Numbered from the stretch's first letter, positions 21,609 through 32,265 are shown. The stretch is 64,000 nucleotides of DNA from Breviolum minutum Mf 1.05b.01 (GCA_000507305.1 DF239836.1:9375-73374), one strand, 5' to 3'. Made by a program: numbers and translations. Notes: generated by a model from the letters alone, not told the origin.

Positions 21609-21972
21609 TATGATCTGCACCTTTTTTTTGCATTTCAGCAAGTGATTTGCACCCTGAATTTTTTCATATTGAGATACCCAAAAAATGATGCCATATTTGA
21701 AGCCGGAGATACCTCTTGCAAAGCCCATCATTTTTGTTATACCAAACCATCATTTTTGAAGGTATACCACAGTTTAATTTTGGTATAGCAACATTTTGGT
21801 ATCAGAACATATCCAAGGCCCATCATTTTTTTTGGGTATCCTATTCATCAAATTTCCAGGATGTATACTTCAAAATATAGCTAACTCAGCTGAGCGAATT
21901 TTCTCCCCAGAATGCGAAGTTTAGCCTCCAGGGAAACAACAGTGACTCTTCCAAGGCCTTTTTCTGCTACAG

Positions 21973-22080
21973 GGGGTTTCCTGAAATGGTGGGTTTCCCC
22001 AGCAAGCATGTTTTTTTACTAAACATGATCAGCACTTGGGGTGTGAAATGGGGGTACCGCATTTAAGGAAACACCCATAT
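21973..22080. repeat. hairpin family A, diverged copy
   Basis: Ends GGGGGTTTCCTGAAATGG and TTAAGGAAACACCC with a diverged loop. Confidence 0.6.
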
Positions 22081-22537
22081 CTCCGTGGTGTTCTTCTTGA
22101 ACCCAGAAAGCCCTTTACACAACAAAACATCCAAAAGGGACCCAAGCAAGAAACCGGGCAATTTCTTTTTTGAACGTCTGGGGATTCGCTTCAAAAACTT
22201 TCCCATCCCAACGTTCGGCACCAACATCAAACAACAATTCAACATTTTTCCCATCCCAACGTTCGGCACCCAAACTTTCCCAACAACAATTTCGGTTGGG
22301 TCACCTTTCAACAGCACCTTTCCAATGAAAGGATTTCGGGTCCACGTGAGTTTTCACCGGGCCCCCAAAAAGGTCACGGATTTGCTTGACAAATGTTTCA
22401 GCTTGGTGAAGATGTGGTTGAGGAAGGAATTCCCCATTTTTTTCATTTTTTCCGTAGTGGTTCAATCCCTTATATACACAAAGCCACAACCCTTTAGGGC
22501 CCTTTTTTCCTTCATTGCTGTCATTGCTGAGAAGTAG

Positions 22538-22619
22538 GTTGGTGAAGATGACCAACGAGGCACAGGGTCGCGTCTTTTCGGCACAGACCAAGTTGATGGG
22601 TGATAAGGCGCGTTTCGGG
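22538..22619 (+). CDS. candidate exon
   Basis: Acceptor AAGTAG|G. Reads LVKMTNEAQGRVFSAQTKLM then GDKARF with nearly every codon ending in G or C, and ends near GGG|GTCGG. The complementary strand gives less protein-like frames. No family is recognised. A family P element follows at 22688. Confidence 0.4.
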
Positions 22620-22687
22620 GTCGGTGGGGATCGGATCTGGTGGCTCTAGACGCCCCGGAACTTCGGGTGGAACTGGTGGAAGGGTAA

Positions 22688-22827
22688 CGTCAGGTCCACG
22701 ATAAGCACCGCCTTGTTACATGAGAAAATCGGGACCCTAAAAATTGACAGGTGGTATTGTCCCTTGGTGATGCAGGGTTTCTCCAATTGTTTTAGGGTTG
22801 TTTCAAGTGATTGTGGCAAACCCCGGG
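22688..22827. repeat. family P element
   Basis: GGTCCACGATAAGCACCGCC ... GATTGTGGCAAACCCCG. Confidence 0.8.
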
Positions 22828-22861
22828 TAGCAAGACAGGTGTTTTTCACTCCAAAAAATCC

Positions 22862-22996
22862 TTACACTCCGGGAAAACAACTAACATAGTGGTAGCTGGA
22901 AAATGGACCCAGATTGAGTGAAGATGTATTTCTTTCCTGTTCAAAATCTGGGGATGATATTCCAACCAGCGATTCCTTAGTTTAAGAAAGGAGGGT
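22862..22996. repeat. hairpin family F, diverged
   Basis: TTACACTCCGGGAAAACAAC ... CCTTAGTTTAAGAAAGGAGG. Confidence 0.55.
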
Positions 22997-23557
22997 AGAT
23001 TTTTTTTGGCGCCTTCCAGGTGTTGCGCTATTTGCGTAGGAATTATATAAAGGTATCTTTATTTTAAATAACGAAGTTGGGAAGTCATGTTTAGATGTAC
23101 CCGGTGTTCCCACTACAACAGGTAAATCTTCGAGTTGGAGTAGTGTGACAAAACCTGCAACCGGATGCAACTGGGGGGTTGTTTCAAGGGTTGTTTGTTG
23201 GGGATGAACTTCTACCGTACTTGTACTGCGTAGGTATTCCTAAAATCTATGGAAGGGGTTTTCCCATCTGAACCAACGTCTTCACTGCCTTTTTATAGAT
23301 CGATCATCTCATGAGGGCATTTTTCGAGCATGTAATCAATTAGCGGAGGGTTATATAGTTATATGTGTATATATACATATATACAGTATACAGTATATAT
23401 TATACATGCAGATATTTGCCGGAGTGTGAAATGTGAGTTTACTGGAGTGTGAAATGACCACTGATTTGCATTGATTTACAGTACTTGAATTTGCTTGGAT
23501 TTGTTGATGGTTTACCTTCTATTATTGAATTCATGGACCATGTGTGAAACAATCCAG

Positions 23558-23643
23558 GATTTCATGCGCAACAACTGCCGACTGACGATGCAAGAAGCCA
23601 CGGAGAAGGCCAGCATTTTGACAACGGAAAAAGTGGCTGCCTG
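23558..23643 (+). CDS. candidate exon, left side of a family V element (strand ambiguous)
   Basis: + strand reading: acceptor AATCCAG|G and DFMRNNCRLTMQEATEKASI then LTTEKVAAW, ending at a GA donor (GCCTG|GAAAACA). It joins in frame through the family V element 23644-23734 to the next exon. The minus strand is also open and also joins in frame through the same element (PVFNAPG/SHFFRCQNAG), because the element is nearly palindromic. I prefer + because the helical reading is smoother and nearby exons at 22.5 and 26.9 kb are on +, but this is weak. Confidence 0.35.
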
Positions 23644-23734
23644 GAAAACATGGGAACGTATCATTTCTTAAGGCAACTGTGGCTGTTCTTAGGGGTTTCA
23701 AGTTGATGGAAATTAACAGCAACTTGTTTTCCAG
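23644..23734. repeat. family V element (GA-AG intron), copy V1
   Basis: G|GAAAACATGGG ... CAACTTGTTTTCCAG|G; the palindromic ends CCTGGAAAACA/TGTTTTCCAGG give splice-like borders on both strands. Confidence 0.75.
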
Positions 23735-23849
23735 GTGCATTGAATACTGGTTGGATGAAATGATTTCCTGGCCAACTTGGCATGACATCTTTCTTGGCGT
23801 TGATGTGGGAGACGTCTTCACGGAAATCTGCGACCATTTTTTGGGCCCC
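23735..23849 (+). CDS. candidate exon, right side of a family V element (strand ambiguous)
   Basis: + reading: acceptor TTTTCCAG|G and CIEYWLDEMISWPTWHDIFL then GVDVGDVFTEICDHFLGP, with a stop TAG at 23850-23852. Minus reading of the same bases: AQKMVADFREDVSHINAKKD, equally GC3-rich. On the minus strand an upstream piece at about 23983-24025 (GIAKFTTVKCGVLK after TGCCAG|G) could belong to the same gene. Only transcript data can decide. Confidence 0.3.
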
Positions 23850-24025
23850 TAGAATCTGGAGATCATGTTTCATTTCATCTTTTTCACAAAAAACATGACC
23901 AAAACATACCAACAACCATGTTAGGACCTTAGGAGGTCTGGGAGGATGGTGATGGCTTAGCGGATGGACTTTCAAAGCCTGTTATTTCAGGACCCCACAT
24001 TTGACGGTCGTGAATTTCGCAATGC

Positions 24026-24149
24026 CCTGGCAATTCTGGACGCAAAAAGGTGTTATTTTTGAAATGGTGATTTATTTTACATGACCCGAAATCAATCAAA
24101 AGTAGGAAAGGTGATAAGGGAAGACAAAGGACACGAATTGAATCACCCG
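24026..24149 (-). repeat. family J element, reverse orientation
   Basis: Minus strand: GGTGATTCAATTCGTGTCC ... CAGAATTGCCAG|GGC, followed by a minus-strand open segment (about 24025-23983). Confidence 0.75.
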
Positions 24150-24161
24150 GTGTATCCCAAA

Positions 24162-24238
24162 GTATCCATGGGACTGGTATATTTACCTACTAATTTACCA
24201 CCCAAATGTAGGTAAATATACCATACATGGATCCTACA
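24162..24238. repeat. hairpin family M
   Basis: ATCCATGGGACTGGTATATT ... GTAAATATACCATACATGGA. Confidence 0.8.
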
Positions 24239-24341
24239 GGTATTGAATTATCAGGTGATTCAATTCCTAGGTTTAGTACAGAATTTTTTCCCCAATCTCG
24301 GGATGGTTTTTTCCAGGTTGTTTTTGCTTCGAGTATGTTAC

Positions 24342-24448
24342 TACTCTTGATGGAAGAAATCCTGCACCACCTGGGACGTACAACTTTGTAAACAATAGGA
24401 TAAACTACCAACCTCAACTGGTTAGCCGGATTTCTTCCATTGACAGTA
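24342..24448. repeat. hairpin family C
   Basis: TACTCTTGATGGAAGAAATC ... GATTTCTTCCATTGACAGTA. Confidence 0.85.
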
Positions 24449-24721
24449 TAATTGCCCAAAACACACACTAAAACCGCCTCCTATAGCAGGGTGATTTTTT
24501 TCAGAGGAGTCTTCGAAGTTCCTTCTTGGCGTCAAGACGCTACCTAGTTTTTGGGCGTGTATGGGTTGACAAACAAAATGGGAGAATTTACATTGAAAGG
24601 GTGCTAAAGATTCCAGGACCACTTGTGTCTTTGATGGATGAACATCAAAAGAACATGATGCATCTATCTTAGTTTGCATCTTATTGAAAGTGTAGGAATG
24701 AATTCTTAAACATAGGGTTCA

Positions 24722-24822
24722 CTAGTTGGTTGTTTGAGACTACTTTTTTCACAGTCCTTCCTGACAAGATGATCCAATTTGACGTGCATATTTTTCAAAT
24801 TGGTTGAAATCCACCACCAACC
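24722..24822. repeat. hairpin family I
   Basis: TAGTTGGTTGTTTGAGACTA ... TTGGTTGAAATCCACCACCA. Confidence 0.75.
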
Positions 24823-24991
24823 AAAGGTTAATCAAAGGTTCCCCTTTGTTGACTAAAACACCAGGGTAGTTGCACTCAAATTCTCAGGTCCTTCCTGAAA
24901 GTTGTTAGTAGTGCCGTAGTGACGACTGCAGTGACGGCAGGTCAAAGAAGAGAAGATGCTGGGACCAATGGTTGGAGCTGGACAATTGATC

Positions 24992-25104
24992 TAGGCAATT
25001 TATAGTGACCTCAGCCGAGGTCACCCCAAAAGGTAGTTTAGTAAGGGAATCCTACCCAAAATGGGCGTTAATTCAGGTTAAGGATTTATAACAAATCGCC
25101 CAGA
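24992..25104. repeat. hairpin family K
   Basis: CTAGGCAATTTATAGTGACC ... TTATAACAAATCGCCCAG. Confidence 0.85.
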
Positions 25105-25112
25105 TTGATGCT

Positions 25113-25275
25113 ACAAAAGTGGGCCCAAAGACCAGTTATAAGTAGGGGTCCATTAACTCCACTTACAGGATTGAAGTACCCCCGGTGAAACCCATTTATT
25201 TTCCGCCATCTATATAGGGACCCCATAACTCCACTCCATTGATTCATATATTATCAGTAAGGGCCCATCTTGTAA
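25113..25275. repeat. hairpin family L
   Basis: ACAAAAGTGGGCCCAAAGAC ... AGTAAGGGCCCATCTTGTA. Confidence 0.75.
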
Positions 25276-26743
25276 CATGTCTCGTTGGAAGTTTGTACTG
25301 TAGTAGCCAGTTCGGGTTGTAACTGGCAAATATTTTGAGCCTGCAAGAATGGATGCATATCTGCGGATAGTAGAGATCTAGAAGACATTGATTCCATGGC
25401 TTACAAGAAATGAGTAGTAGTTTAGCTATCTAGTCATAATCGATGACACTGGCTTATTATATCTACTCCATGTATGATACACTCCTCAATAATTAGCAGC
25501 TGGACTCTGGGCCCCAAAAAACATGATTCGGGACTTGGTGCAGCCTGGAATTCCCAGTGCCCTTCTTTGGTGGAAACATTTGTGAAAACGTTAAGCCGGG
25601 GGGTGGGAAATCGTGGCTAAAATACATGGGGTTGGAAACTGGAGACCCCATTCCCAGTACGGCTAGCAAAACGGAATCTGCGGATCACCTAAAACTGTTT
25701 CATGAATGTCATCCTGTGGTGAATTTGCCAGCGGCAGAGGGGGACACGCCCAACTTATACATAGGATTATTAATTTCGGCTTATCAATGGTAATACATCT
25801 TGTGATCTAAGGAATAAGAAGAAGGACGGTGAGAAACCGGGAGAGGACCCGGGCTGCCGGTGGCTTCGGGTGTGGCTGGGTAGACCGACTCGGTGAATTC
25901 TTTTTTTGTGGGGGAAACGTAAACCCATCTTGACGGACCTTATTTTTGTGAAAATTGAACCTTCCGGGTGCCTGGAAAACAGCTGTCGCGACGTTAATTT
26001 CCCTCAACTTTACTCGTCGCCCCCCTGCGATATTGGGGGAACGATTTGGAAGCAGGAATTTTCATGGGTAGCGTTGAAACCAGCCATCCAGTTGCCTGCA
26101 AAAAATGGTACGAATTCCTATGTTTTCCTAAAGTAAAATCCGATTTTCGGAGGTTTTTGGAACATTTTTTTGAGTCTTTTCCGAACCAAAGTTGGGTGTG
26201 TGTTGATATTATTGAGGCCAAAGGGAGTCCCCCCCCAAAAATTGACCCATCGTATTTTTTGAATGTTTTTGCAAACGAAGGCGTAAAAAAGTGCCTTTTT
26301 TTTGTGTTTTTTTTTAAAAGGGATTCCAAGTCGACGCCCGTTTGTTTTAGATGGTCTGTCGAACCCAAAAAGACTCACCCCACTTGTTGATCTTTGTTCA
26401 AGGCCATTTCCAAGAAAAATCCATCCATTACAGATCCGACGCCCAAAAAAACACACGGACGGCCAGGATGAACGCATGGATATGGAATTCGCCAACGAAC
26501 GCGAACGCCTTAAGAAGGAGGTGGGAAGTTTTGGGAGCGTAAAACATTTCTTCTTGGGAGTCTTTTTTTGTTGTGGTGGAAGAAAGTTGGACCATAAAAA
26601 ACCACCAAAAAGAGGGGTGTTTTGTTTTTTCTTCCAATTTTTGTTCTTAAAAAGTTTTGTGGCCTGGTAGTGAGCATATCGGTTGTAACAAGGAGTTTTC
26701 TTTTTTCTGTTATCAGGTAGTGAATAGCAAAGATGTAAGAGAA

Positions 26744-26838
26744 TACCCTCCACGAAACTAAATATATACCACCTTGGGAAAAGGAAACTCATCTTCAAAC
26801 ATGCCTTGGTAGGGGATATGTTAGTTCCCTAGAGGGTA
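26744..26838. repeat. hairpin family G
   Basis: TACCCTCCACGAAACTAAAT ... ATGTTAGTTCCCTAGAGGGT then A. Confidence 0.85.
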
Positions 26839-26898
26839 GTCAAATGATTTTAAGCCCACCAGGAAGTGAATATAGTCCCCAAGCTTGGATACTAACAG

Positions 26899-26968
26899 AA
26901 GTGCCACCTGAAAACTTGGACGGGGACTGGAAGACAAGCTGGTTTCGGGAGCGCTTAGTGCCTGACAG
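26899..26968 (+). CDS. candidate exon
   Basis: Acceptor CTAACAG|A and donor GACAG|GTGTTA. Reads VPPENLDGDWKTSWFRERLV then PD, phase 2 at the end. GC-rich third positions. Followed within 20 bp by a family V element (26988-27088). No family is recognised. Confidence 0.4.
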
Positions 26969-26987
26969 GTGTTATAAAGCTTGCCTT

Positions 26988-27088
26988 GAAAACATCGGAA
27001 AGTACCATTTTTTTAAAGGCAACTGCTGTGGCCTGGCTTTATGGGGGTTTCAAGTTGATGGAAATCAAGGTCGCAACTTGTTTCCCAG
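26988..27088. repeat. family V element, copy V2
   Basis: GAAAACATCGGAAAGTACC ... CGCAACTTGTTTCCCAG|G; interior GGTTTCAAGTTGATGGAAAT shared with V1. Confidence 0.8.
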
Positions 27089-27149
27089 GTGCTTGCTTCC
27101 CCCTCCCCTTTTTTTTGCGGGAGGTTTTTGTTGAGGGAAGTTTTCCTAG

Positions 27150-27237
27150 CGATGTATGCAACGTACTTCCGGGATCGGCTGCCAGGGTTCAAGAAAATCC
27201 CCTCATCCCAGTGGCCCCAGTGGCTCCAGGGCTGTGA
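27150..27237 (+). CDS. candidate exon, two open frames
   Basis: Acceptor TTTTCCTAG|C and a GAG|GTTGCA donor. One frame reads MYATYFRDRLPGFKKIPSSQ then WPQWLQGCE. The frame that matches the phase of the previous exon reads DVCNVLPGSAARVQENPLIP and stops after VAPVAPGL at 27237. Both are protein-like. If the second is right, this is the C-terminus of the gene. Confidence 0.35.
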
Positions 27238-27318
27238 GGTTGCAGGAAAATGTTGGGGAGTTATTCATAAGCCCAAACACCTCCAAAAAAGTTCGGGGTA
27301 ATCAAAAATATACCTGGC

Positions 27319-27414
27319 TAGGTGGTGGTTTGAAGTATTTTTTATTTTCATCCCTACTTGGGGAAGGTTTCCAATTTGACTAATATTTTTCAAATGGGTT
27401 GAAACCACCAACTA
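27319..27414. repeat. hairpin family I
   Basis: TAGGTGGTGGTTTGAAGTAT ... GGGTTGAAACCACCAACTA; gives the undisturbed site corresponding to the E6 insertion at 51.5 kb. Confidence 0.9.
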
Positions 27415-27471
27415 GCTGGATGTTCTTTTGATCTTCCTTTTGTATGTAAAACCCTGCACCTTCTTTGCCAG

Positions 27472-27540
27472 GGGAAAATATCTCCAAAGCGTCCAAAGAA
27501 GATAGCATTTTGTGGGCGGAAATGCTGAACATATTTGGAG
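27472..27540 (+). CDS. candidate exon
   Basis: Strong acceptor TTCTTTGCCAG|G. Reads ENISKASKEDSILWAEMLNI then FGG before a possible GA donor (GGAG|GATTC); reading further gives a stop. Short and unassigned. Confidence 0.3.
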
Positions 27541-28062
27541 GATTCGGATAATCCGTGTAAGATTTTTGTTGTGACCTTAACTTGAACCCCCCGTAAAACC
27601 AGGTATTTCCAGTTGCCTAACAAAAACTGGTTAGAGGCTATGTTTTACAGGTGTATTTAAGATTATTTCCCGAATGAAAGTTTCTGAAGTTTAGCACACC
27701 ACTGATTTTGGGTGAGACATAAGAAGATCCAATGATACTTGGAACTGTAAACAACTCAGTTTTGCATGGATGGAAAATGCTGGAAATCCCAACTATTTCC
27801 CCAAGCCATAGGTTTGGGTTCATCATCCAATTGAAAGAAGCGTTAAGAAAATGATTGTTTGAGATACCAGGCACAACTATGACTGCGGATTTGATTTTTA
27901 TCCAATCATGGTGGCTGAAGTAACCAGTACTTGGTGGCGAAAATGGCAGCTAGTAAGGATCGTTCGTAAAGTGGGTGAAATTCACCCTATTTAGGGTACT
28001 ATTTTCAACCAGCTTACAGGGGTTAGTTGTAGTTAACAACCCAACTTATAACTAGTTACTCA

Positions 28063-28160
28063 ACTGCTTTTGATGGAAAAAATCCCAAACAACCACCGTT
28101 TGGATGGGATAAACTACCTGTTCCTCAACTTGTGATCGCCGGATTTCTTCCATCAACAGC
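28063..28160. repeat. hairpin family C
   Basis: CTGCTTTTGATGGAAAAAAT ... GGATTTCTTCCATCAACAG. Confidence 0.8.
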
Positions 28161-28182
28161 CACCAATTACACAAACAGCATA

Positions 28183-28290
28183 TATGGATGTTTCCGAAAA
28201 TAGTCGTAGCCCCAAAACCATCCATTTTAATGGGTTTTCCATTATAAACCATCCATCTTGGAGTACCACTGTTTTTGGAAACACCTATAT
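28183..28290. repeat. hairpin family A, copy A3
   Basis: TATGGATGTTTCCGAAAATA ... TTTTTGGAAACACCTATAT. Adjoins the minus exon candidate at 28288. Confidence 0.8.
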
Positions 28291-28418
28291 AGAGCTCTTT
28301 CAAATCTCGAAGAGCCCTGGACCAATGTGACAACTTCCCCGATGGACCCTTAGCAACTTCCCCCATTTCAGGCCGGCGAAACACTGGCGGAACGTGATAC
28401 GCGACATAAATCCAGGCA
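28288..28418 (-). CDS. candidate exon, minus strand
   Basis: Minus-strand frame reads WIYVAYHVPPVFRRPEMGEV then AKGPSGKLSHWSRALRDLKE, GC-rich and free of low complexity; + strand frames here stop early. It abuts a family A element (28183-28290) on its 3' side. The acceptor is not clear. Unknown protein, possibly in one gene with the minus candidates at 29.75 and 32.8 kb. Confidence 0.35.
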
Positions 28419-28680
28419 TTTAGTTGGGGATTCTCAGTCTTCCAAAATTTGGTGTCATTTTTGAGTGAAAAAACCCAGTCGTGGCCTGATTTTTGGGGTT
28501 GAAAAGATGAAGAAAGTGGGTTTCGGAAAGTGAAGATTAGAGACTAAAGGGTCTTATATTTAAATTTTCATTTGAACTTAAAAAAAAATGCATTTTTTGT
28601 GTTGAAAAAAGCTCCCTTGCGCCCAGGAGTTTAGTTGAGCCTGGTTATTTGCTGTTTTTTTCGGGTTGTTTACGTCCTGT

Positions 28681-28819
28681 AACGGGGTCCACCATAAGCA
28701 CCAACCGTTACATGGGAAAATCGGGCCCCTAGAGATTGACAGGTATGTCATGTCCCTTGGTGATGCAGGGTTTTTTCAATTGTTTAGGGTTGTTTCAAGT
28801 GAGTATGGCAGACCCCGTG
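28681..28819. repeat. family P element
   Basis: ACGGGGTCCACCATAAGCAC ... GAGTATGGCAGACCCCGT: inverted ends ACGGGGTC/GACCCCGT. Confidence 0.85.
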
Positions 28820-28879
28820 CAAATTGGTCATAAACCAGCTTACTAACGATCCTTACGATCACTTCCATGGACACCCTAG

Positions 28880-29000
28880 TATACTACCCAGTTACATGAT
28901 AGGGATTATTTGTTCATCAGCCACTATAAGGATCCCGGAACTAGAACCAATCAGGATTTCATGGTCCATGTCATGTCAGGGTTTTGTTGAACGTTGCTTG
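28880..29000. repeat. TIR element family H, left end missing
   Basis: Core TATACTACCCAGTTACATGA, right end TTTTGTTGAACGTTGCTTGG. Confidence 0.65.
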
Positions 29001-29006
29001 GTTCAA

Positions 29007-29218
29007 AGTGGGCCCCGTCAGTAGTTATCAGTAGGGACCCATAACTCCACATATTTCGGGGTGAAAAAAATCCCAGTTACTGGGCCAAGTACCTATTTAT
29101 ATGGGCACTTGTAAGGGTTATAACTCCATTTATGGCCGCTAAAAAAGGGGTGCAAAACCCCCAATAAACCCATTTACTTTCGGCCATTTATAGGGGCTAC
29201 CCATACAAGGTGGGCCCA
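29007..29218. repeat. hairpin family L, long copy
   Basis: AGTGGGCCCCGTCAGTAG ... CATACAAGGTGGGCCC with several AACTCCATTTAT blocks. A related stretch is at about 41867-42040. Confidence 0.7.
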
Positions 29219-29300
29219 ACCAGTTTAGAAATGGAGTTATGGGGCCCTTAGAAGTAGGGTTAACAAAAAACCCAGTTACCAAATTATAAGGCCATTTATA

Positions 29301-29393
29301 ACTGGCTGGTGGTTTCAATTTATTTTCATCCCTACTTGGGGAAGATTCCCATTTTGACTAATATTTTTCAAATGGGTTGAAACCACCAACCAG
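29301..29393. repeat. hairpin family I
   Basis: TGGCTGGTGGTTTCAATTTA ... GGGTTGAAACCACCAACCA. Confidence 0.85.
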
Positions 29394-29577
29394 AAGGCCA
29401 TTTATAAGGGTTATATGGGGCTACCCCTGTCACTCTACAACGATCATAGAACTCGGCTGTTTTTTGAGGCCCGACCTGCGCGACGTGAGAAGAGTTTTGG
29501 CCAAGAGAGGACTTAGGATACTTAGGCGTCTGAAGAGGTTTGAACAAATACCAAAAAAAATACATATACATATTTAA

Positions 29578-29688
29578 TACCCTCCCTGAAACTAACAGTT
29601 CGCCCATGAACATCCCCATCTTTCCTGGTAAATACCATCCAAAATGGTGGTCCATTTTCCAGCCAGCTATGTTAGTTTCCCGGAGGGT
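29578..29688. repeat. hairpin family D
   Basis: TACCCTCCCTGAAACTAACA ... ATGTTAGTTTCCCGGAGGGTA. Confidence 0.85.
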
Positions 29689-29744
29689 AATATCATATAT
29701 ATAGATCCCATTGATCCGTTGATTTCAGTACCTGCAATTTCCCC

Positions 29745-29880
29745 AAAATGACCTTCCTTTTGAAGGTAAAACAGGGCCTTCAATTTGCCCAAAAGTTTCA
29801 CAACCCGGCGGCCCAATGTGGCGGGAACCGGGATTCCCAGCGTTTTTGGCGTGGCCAAAACAGGGAAGGGTTTTTTCCTC
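29745..29880 (-). CDS. candidate exon, minus strand preferred
   Basis: Minus frame reads FPVLATPKTLGIPVPATLGR then RVVKLLGKLKALFYLQKEGH. Other minus frames and one + frame (acceptor TTTCAG|T at about 29729 and a GTAAAA donor) are also open, so strand is unsure. Dense in G and C relative to the TA-repeat DNA on its right. Confidence 0.3.
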
Positions 29881-29939
29881 GGTTGTTAAATGGTATATTT
29901 CCTGTAAGTTAAGCCTTTCTTTAGCAAGAGCAAGATTAT

Positions 29940-30063
29940 ATACCATTAAAAGAAACATTATATGTATATATATATAATATGTATATAATATGTATATATC
30001 ATATATCATTAATTATATATATCATGTGAAATGTAAAATATGTATGTATATACATATATATAT
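29940..30063. repeat. TA-rich array
   Basis: TATATGTATATATATATAAT-type repeats leading into family O element 30062. Confidence 0.9.
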
Positions 30064-30173
30064 ATACACCTGGAACCCTTTCATGTCCCTTCTTTTGGTT
30101 CGAGTTTAGGCCTTGTTTTGATGGGGCCCCGACCTTCAAAAATAGGTCGGTTGAAATTTGGGTTCTAGGTATA
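30062..30173. repeat. hairpin family O
   Basis: TACACCTGGAACCCTTTCAT ... GAAATTTGGGTTCTAGGTAT. Confidence 0.85.
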
Positions 30174-30539
30174 CATTACATCAAAAAAATCTTCACGTAA
30201 TATGAAAAACTGAGCCATTGCTAGTTTTCAACTCGCTTTTTTTTTGAGTCTCGTTGTAAACAAGCTAAACGAAGGGGCGCCTCAACTTGACATTTGGCTT
30301 CAACGACCAGCTTTTGATCCATCAACCGATCAACCGTGAAATGCACTGCAAAGTCACAACATTGTTTTCATATGAATCCGTGCTACAAAACCAAAAAACC
30401 CAAGTGGATATATGTACATGAAATAATATTTGCCCAAACAAAAACACCATGGTACTTCTTGCAAATGATGCAGTTTCAACATTTGCATTCCTTCATGCCC
30501 ATGAAAATTCCATCTTTTTACGGAGCTCGCTGTGACATT

Positions 30540-30735
30540 CGCATTCTTCTTTCTTTTCCCCGGTTCCGCGGAGTCGCCGAAAAACCTTTGTGTTCGGACC
30601 AGATTTCCGTGGAAATCGGCGCAAAAAAAACGGCCGAAAATGGCGAAAGTCGTTGGCCCGGAACCCATCGCGATGTTGAGCCGTGAAGGCAGGGGAGTTT
30701 TCCACCGAAAACACGACCTTTTTCGCCCCTGAATT
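30540..30735. other. GC-rich coding-like block, strand and frame unresolved
   Basis: About 200 bp with a base composition typical of exons here (GCC, CCG and CGG triplets). All three minus frames and most + frames stay open. A minus acceptor ATTTCAG|G lies at about 30731. Candidate minus readings include MGSGPTTFAIFGRFFCADF. A partial family S element (30745-30835) sits at its right edge. I cannot choose a frame. Confidence 0.3.
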
Positions 30736-31050
30736 TTGGTAGTACTTCTTTTGGAAGGGAAATGGGATCCCAAAAATTTCAGGGAAATCTATAGGTTGTT
30801 GATTTTTTTTTTGGAAATTTGGCCGGACATAAACTACTTTTGAAACAAAACGATGTCCCCTAGATATCCACTGAAAGGCCTCGTTAATTTTTTGGTTGCT
30901 ATACACACGTATATATATATATATATACATAGAACATGTATATATACATATAAGTCATATGAACTATACTTCCACGACACCATCACGACACATCCAGCTG
31001 AAAATTCAGAAAAACCATTGAATCCAAGCGATGTTTTGCCAAAGCTCCAA

Positions 31051-31218
31051 TTCAGCAATGAAAAACACCTTTGTTACTCATTGTATAGAAGGGATTATAC
31101 TATCCAGTTATATATATATATAGGGATTATAACAAACCCTTATAAAGATCCCTATTAAACAACCTGGGAAACCAATGGAAAGTAAGGGACCCCGGGCTTT
31201 TTTTTCGTCGTTTTAAGC
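31051..31218. repeat. TIR element family H
   Basis: Core TATACTATCCAGTTATATAT with an expanded TA run; end CCCCGGGCTTTTTTTTCGTC. Confidence 0.75.
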
Positions 31219-31340
31219 TGCAAGAATTGTCAGGCAAGAGCGTGTTGACCAAGCACGAGCTCTCTATGTAGCTCGGCTGCAGAGTGATCGGAAGTGGAAC
31301 TCCACCGACTCGTCGGGTCGGTGGTGAAACTTCTAACATT

Positions 31341-31434
31341 TGGGTGTTTCCAAAAATTGGGGTACCCAAAAATGGATGGTTTATAATGGAAAACCCTATT
31401 AAAATGGGATACCATTATTTTTGGAAACACTCAT
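31341..31434. repeat. hairpin family A, copy A4
   Basis: TGGGTGTTTCCAAAAATTGG ... ATTTTTGGAAACACTCAT. Confidence 0.8.
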
Positions 31435-31523
31435 GTGTTGGAATTTTCATCCCCGCAAAATTGGGGAAGATGGATCCAATTTGACGAGCGTATTTTTCAA
31501 ATGGTTTGGAAACCACCAACTAG
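31433..31523. repeat. hairpin family I, left arm decayed
   Basis: Interior TTGGGGAAGATGGATCC and right arm GGAAACCACCAACTAG, adjoining A4. Partial copies also at 39120-39180 and 41399-41478. Confidence 0.65.
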
Positions 31524-31676
31524 TTTTTTTCAGTAAAGACGATTGCCTTTAGTAAGGGGTTTATAATCAACAATTCCAGGGGACCGTTCTTTTCATGGGT
31601 TTTTGACTTCCAGGGTGATGAGATTTTGTTGTTGGCGAACATGGGATTGTGATCGGGAAAAAAGCGAAAAAGCGCG

Positions 31677-31771
31677 TACCCTCCTGGGAACTAACATATC
31701 CCATAGAAAGGCACTTTTGAAGATGCTTTTTCCTTTCCCCAGGTAGGATATGTTAATTCCCTGGAGGGGTA
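31677..31771. repeat. hairpin family G
   Basis: GTACCCTCCTGGGAACTAAC ... ATGTTAATTCCCTGGAGGGG then TA. Confidence 0.85.
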
Positions 31772-31910
31772 CTCACAAAGCTTGGTAGCCATGTGTTGCC
31801 ATTGGGAGTCAATCAACGGTTTCAGGATCACCTAGGAGCCTGGCAATCATACAGAGACTGTGGACCCAACACATAAACAGAGAAACATTAAAAAAGAAAA
31901 TGCCAGGTCC

Positions 31911-32009
31911 CTGGCCATTCTTTGTGCCATAGAAAAAGGGATGGAAAAGTAACCCTTCAAATTTTTAAGTGACCTCAGGGAATCAAAAGGTCACTTTCAA
32001 TCATCTGGT
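31911..32009 (-). repeat. family J element, reverse orientation
   Basis: Minus strand: CCAGATGATTGAAAGTGACC ... AAGAATGGCCAG|GG. Confidence 0.75.
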
Positions 32010-32265
32010 AGGTTGGTCTTATAAGTTCTCCCCCCCGAAAATGGGGTGAACAACAACCCAACGAGCTAACAAGATACTCCGAAATCCAGTTACTAGCTAT
32101 AGTTGACCAAAATCCAGCGATCATTTTCGCCCTTTCCGACCTTTCGGAAAAAAAACAAGGGAGCACCGAAAATTGGAGGCTTGGAATCATTCCCATTGAA
32201 AAGTGGGCAAATTTGACAAATGGATTTTGAAATTTTCCAAGTAAATCTAAGATAGACTCCTAAAT

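Noticed and set aside
22201..22280. Short tandem repeat TCCCAACGTTCGGCACC as a coding repeat or attachment site
   Set aside because: Only two copies, in a region with several open frames and no further structure.
22085..22537. 150-codon + strand ORF as a gene
   Set aside because: Phe/Pro/Asn-rich low-complexity reading with an internal 23 bp repeat and T runs; no exon-like third-position bias except perhaps the last 25 codons.
31127..31484. Repeated peptide words such as NGKP, KWMV or GVSKN as a conserved protein family
   Set aside because: They come from translating family A hairpins and occur at every family A copy in several frames.
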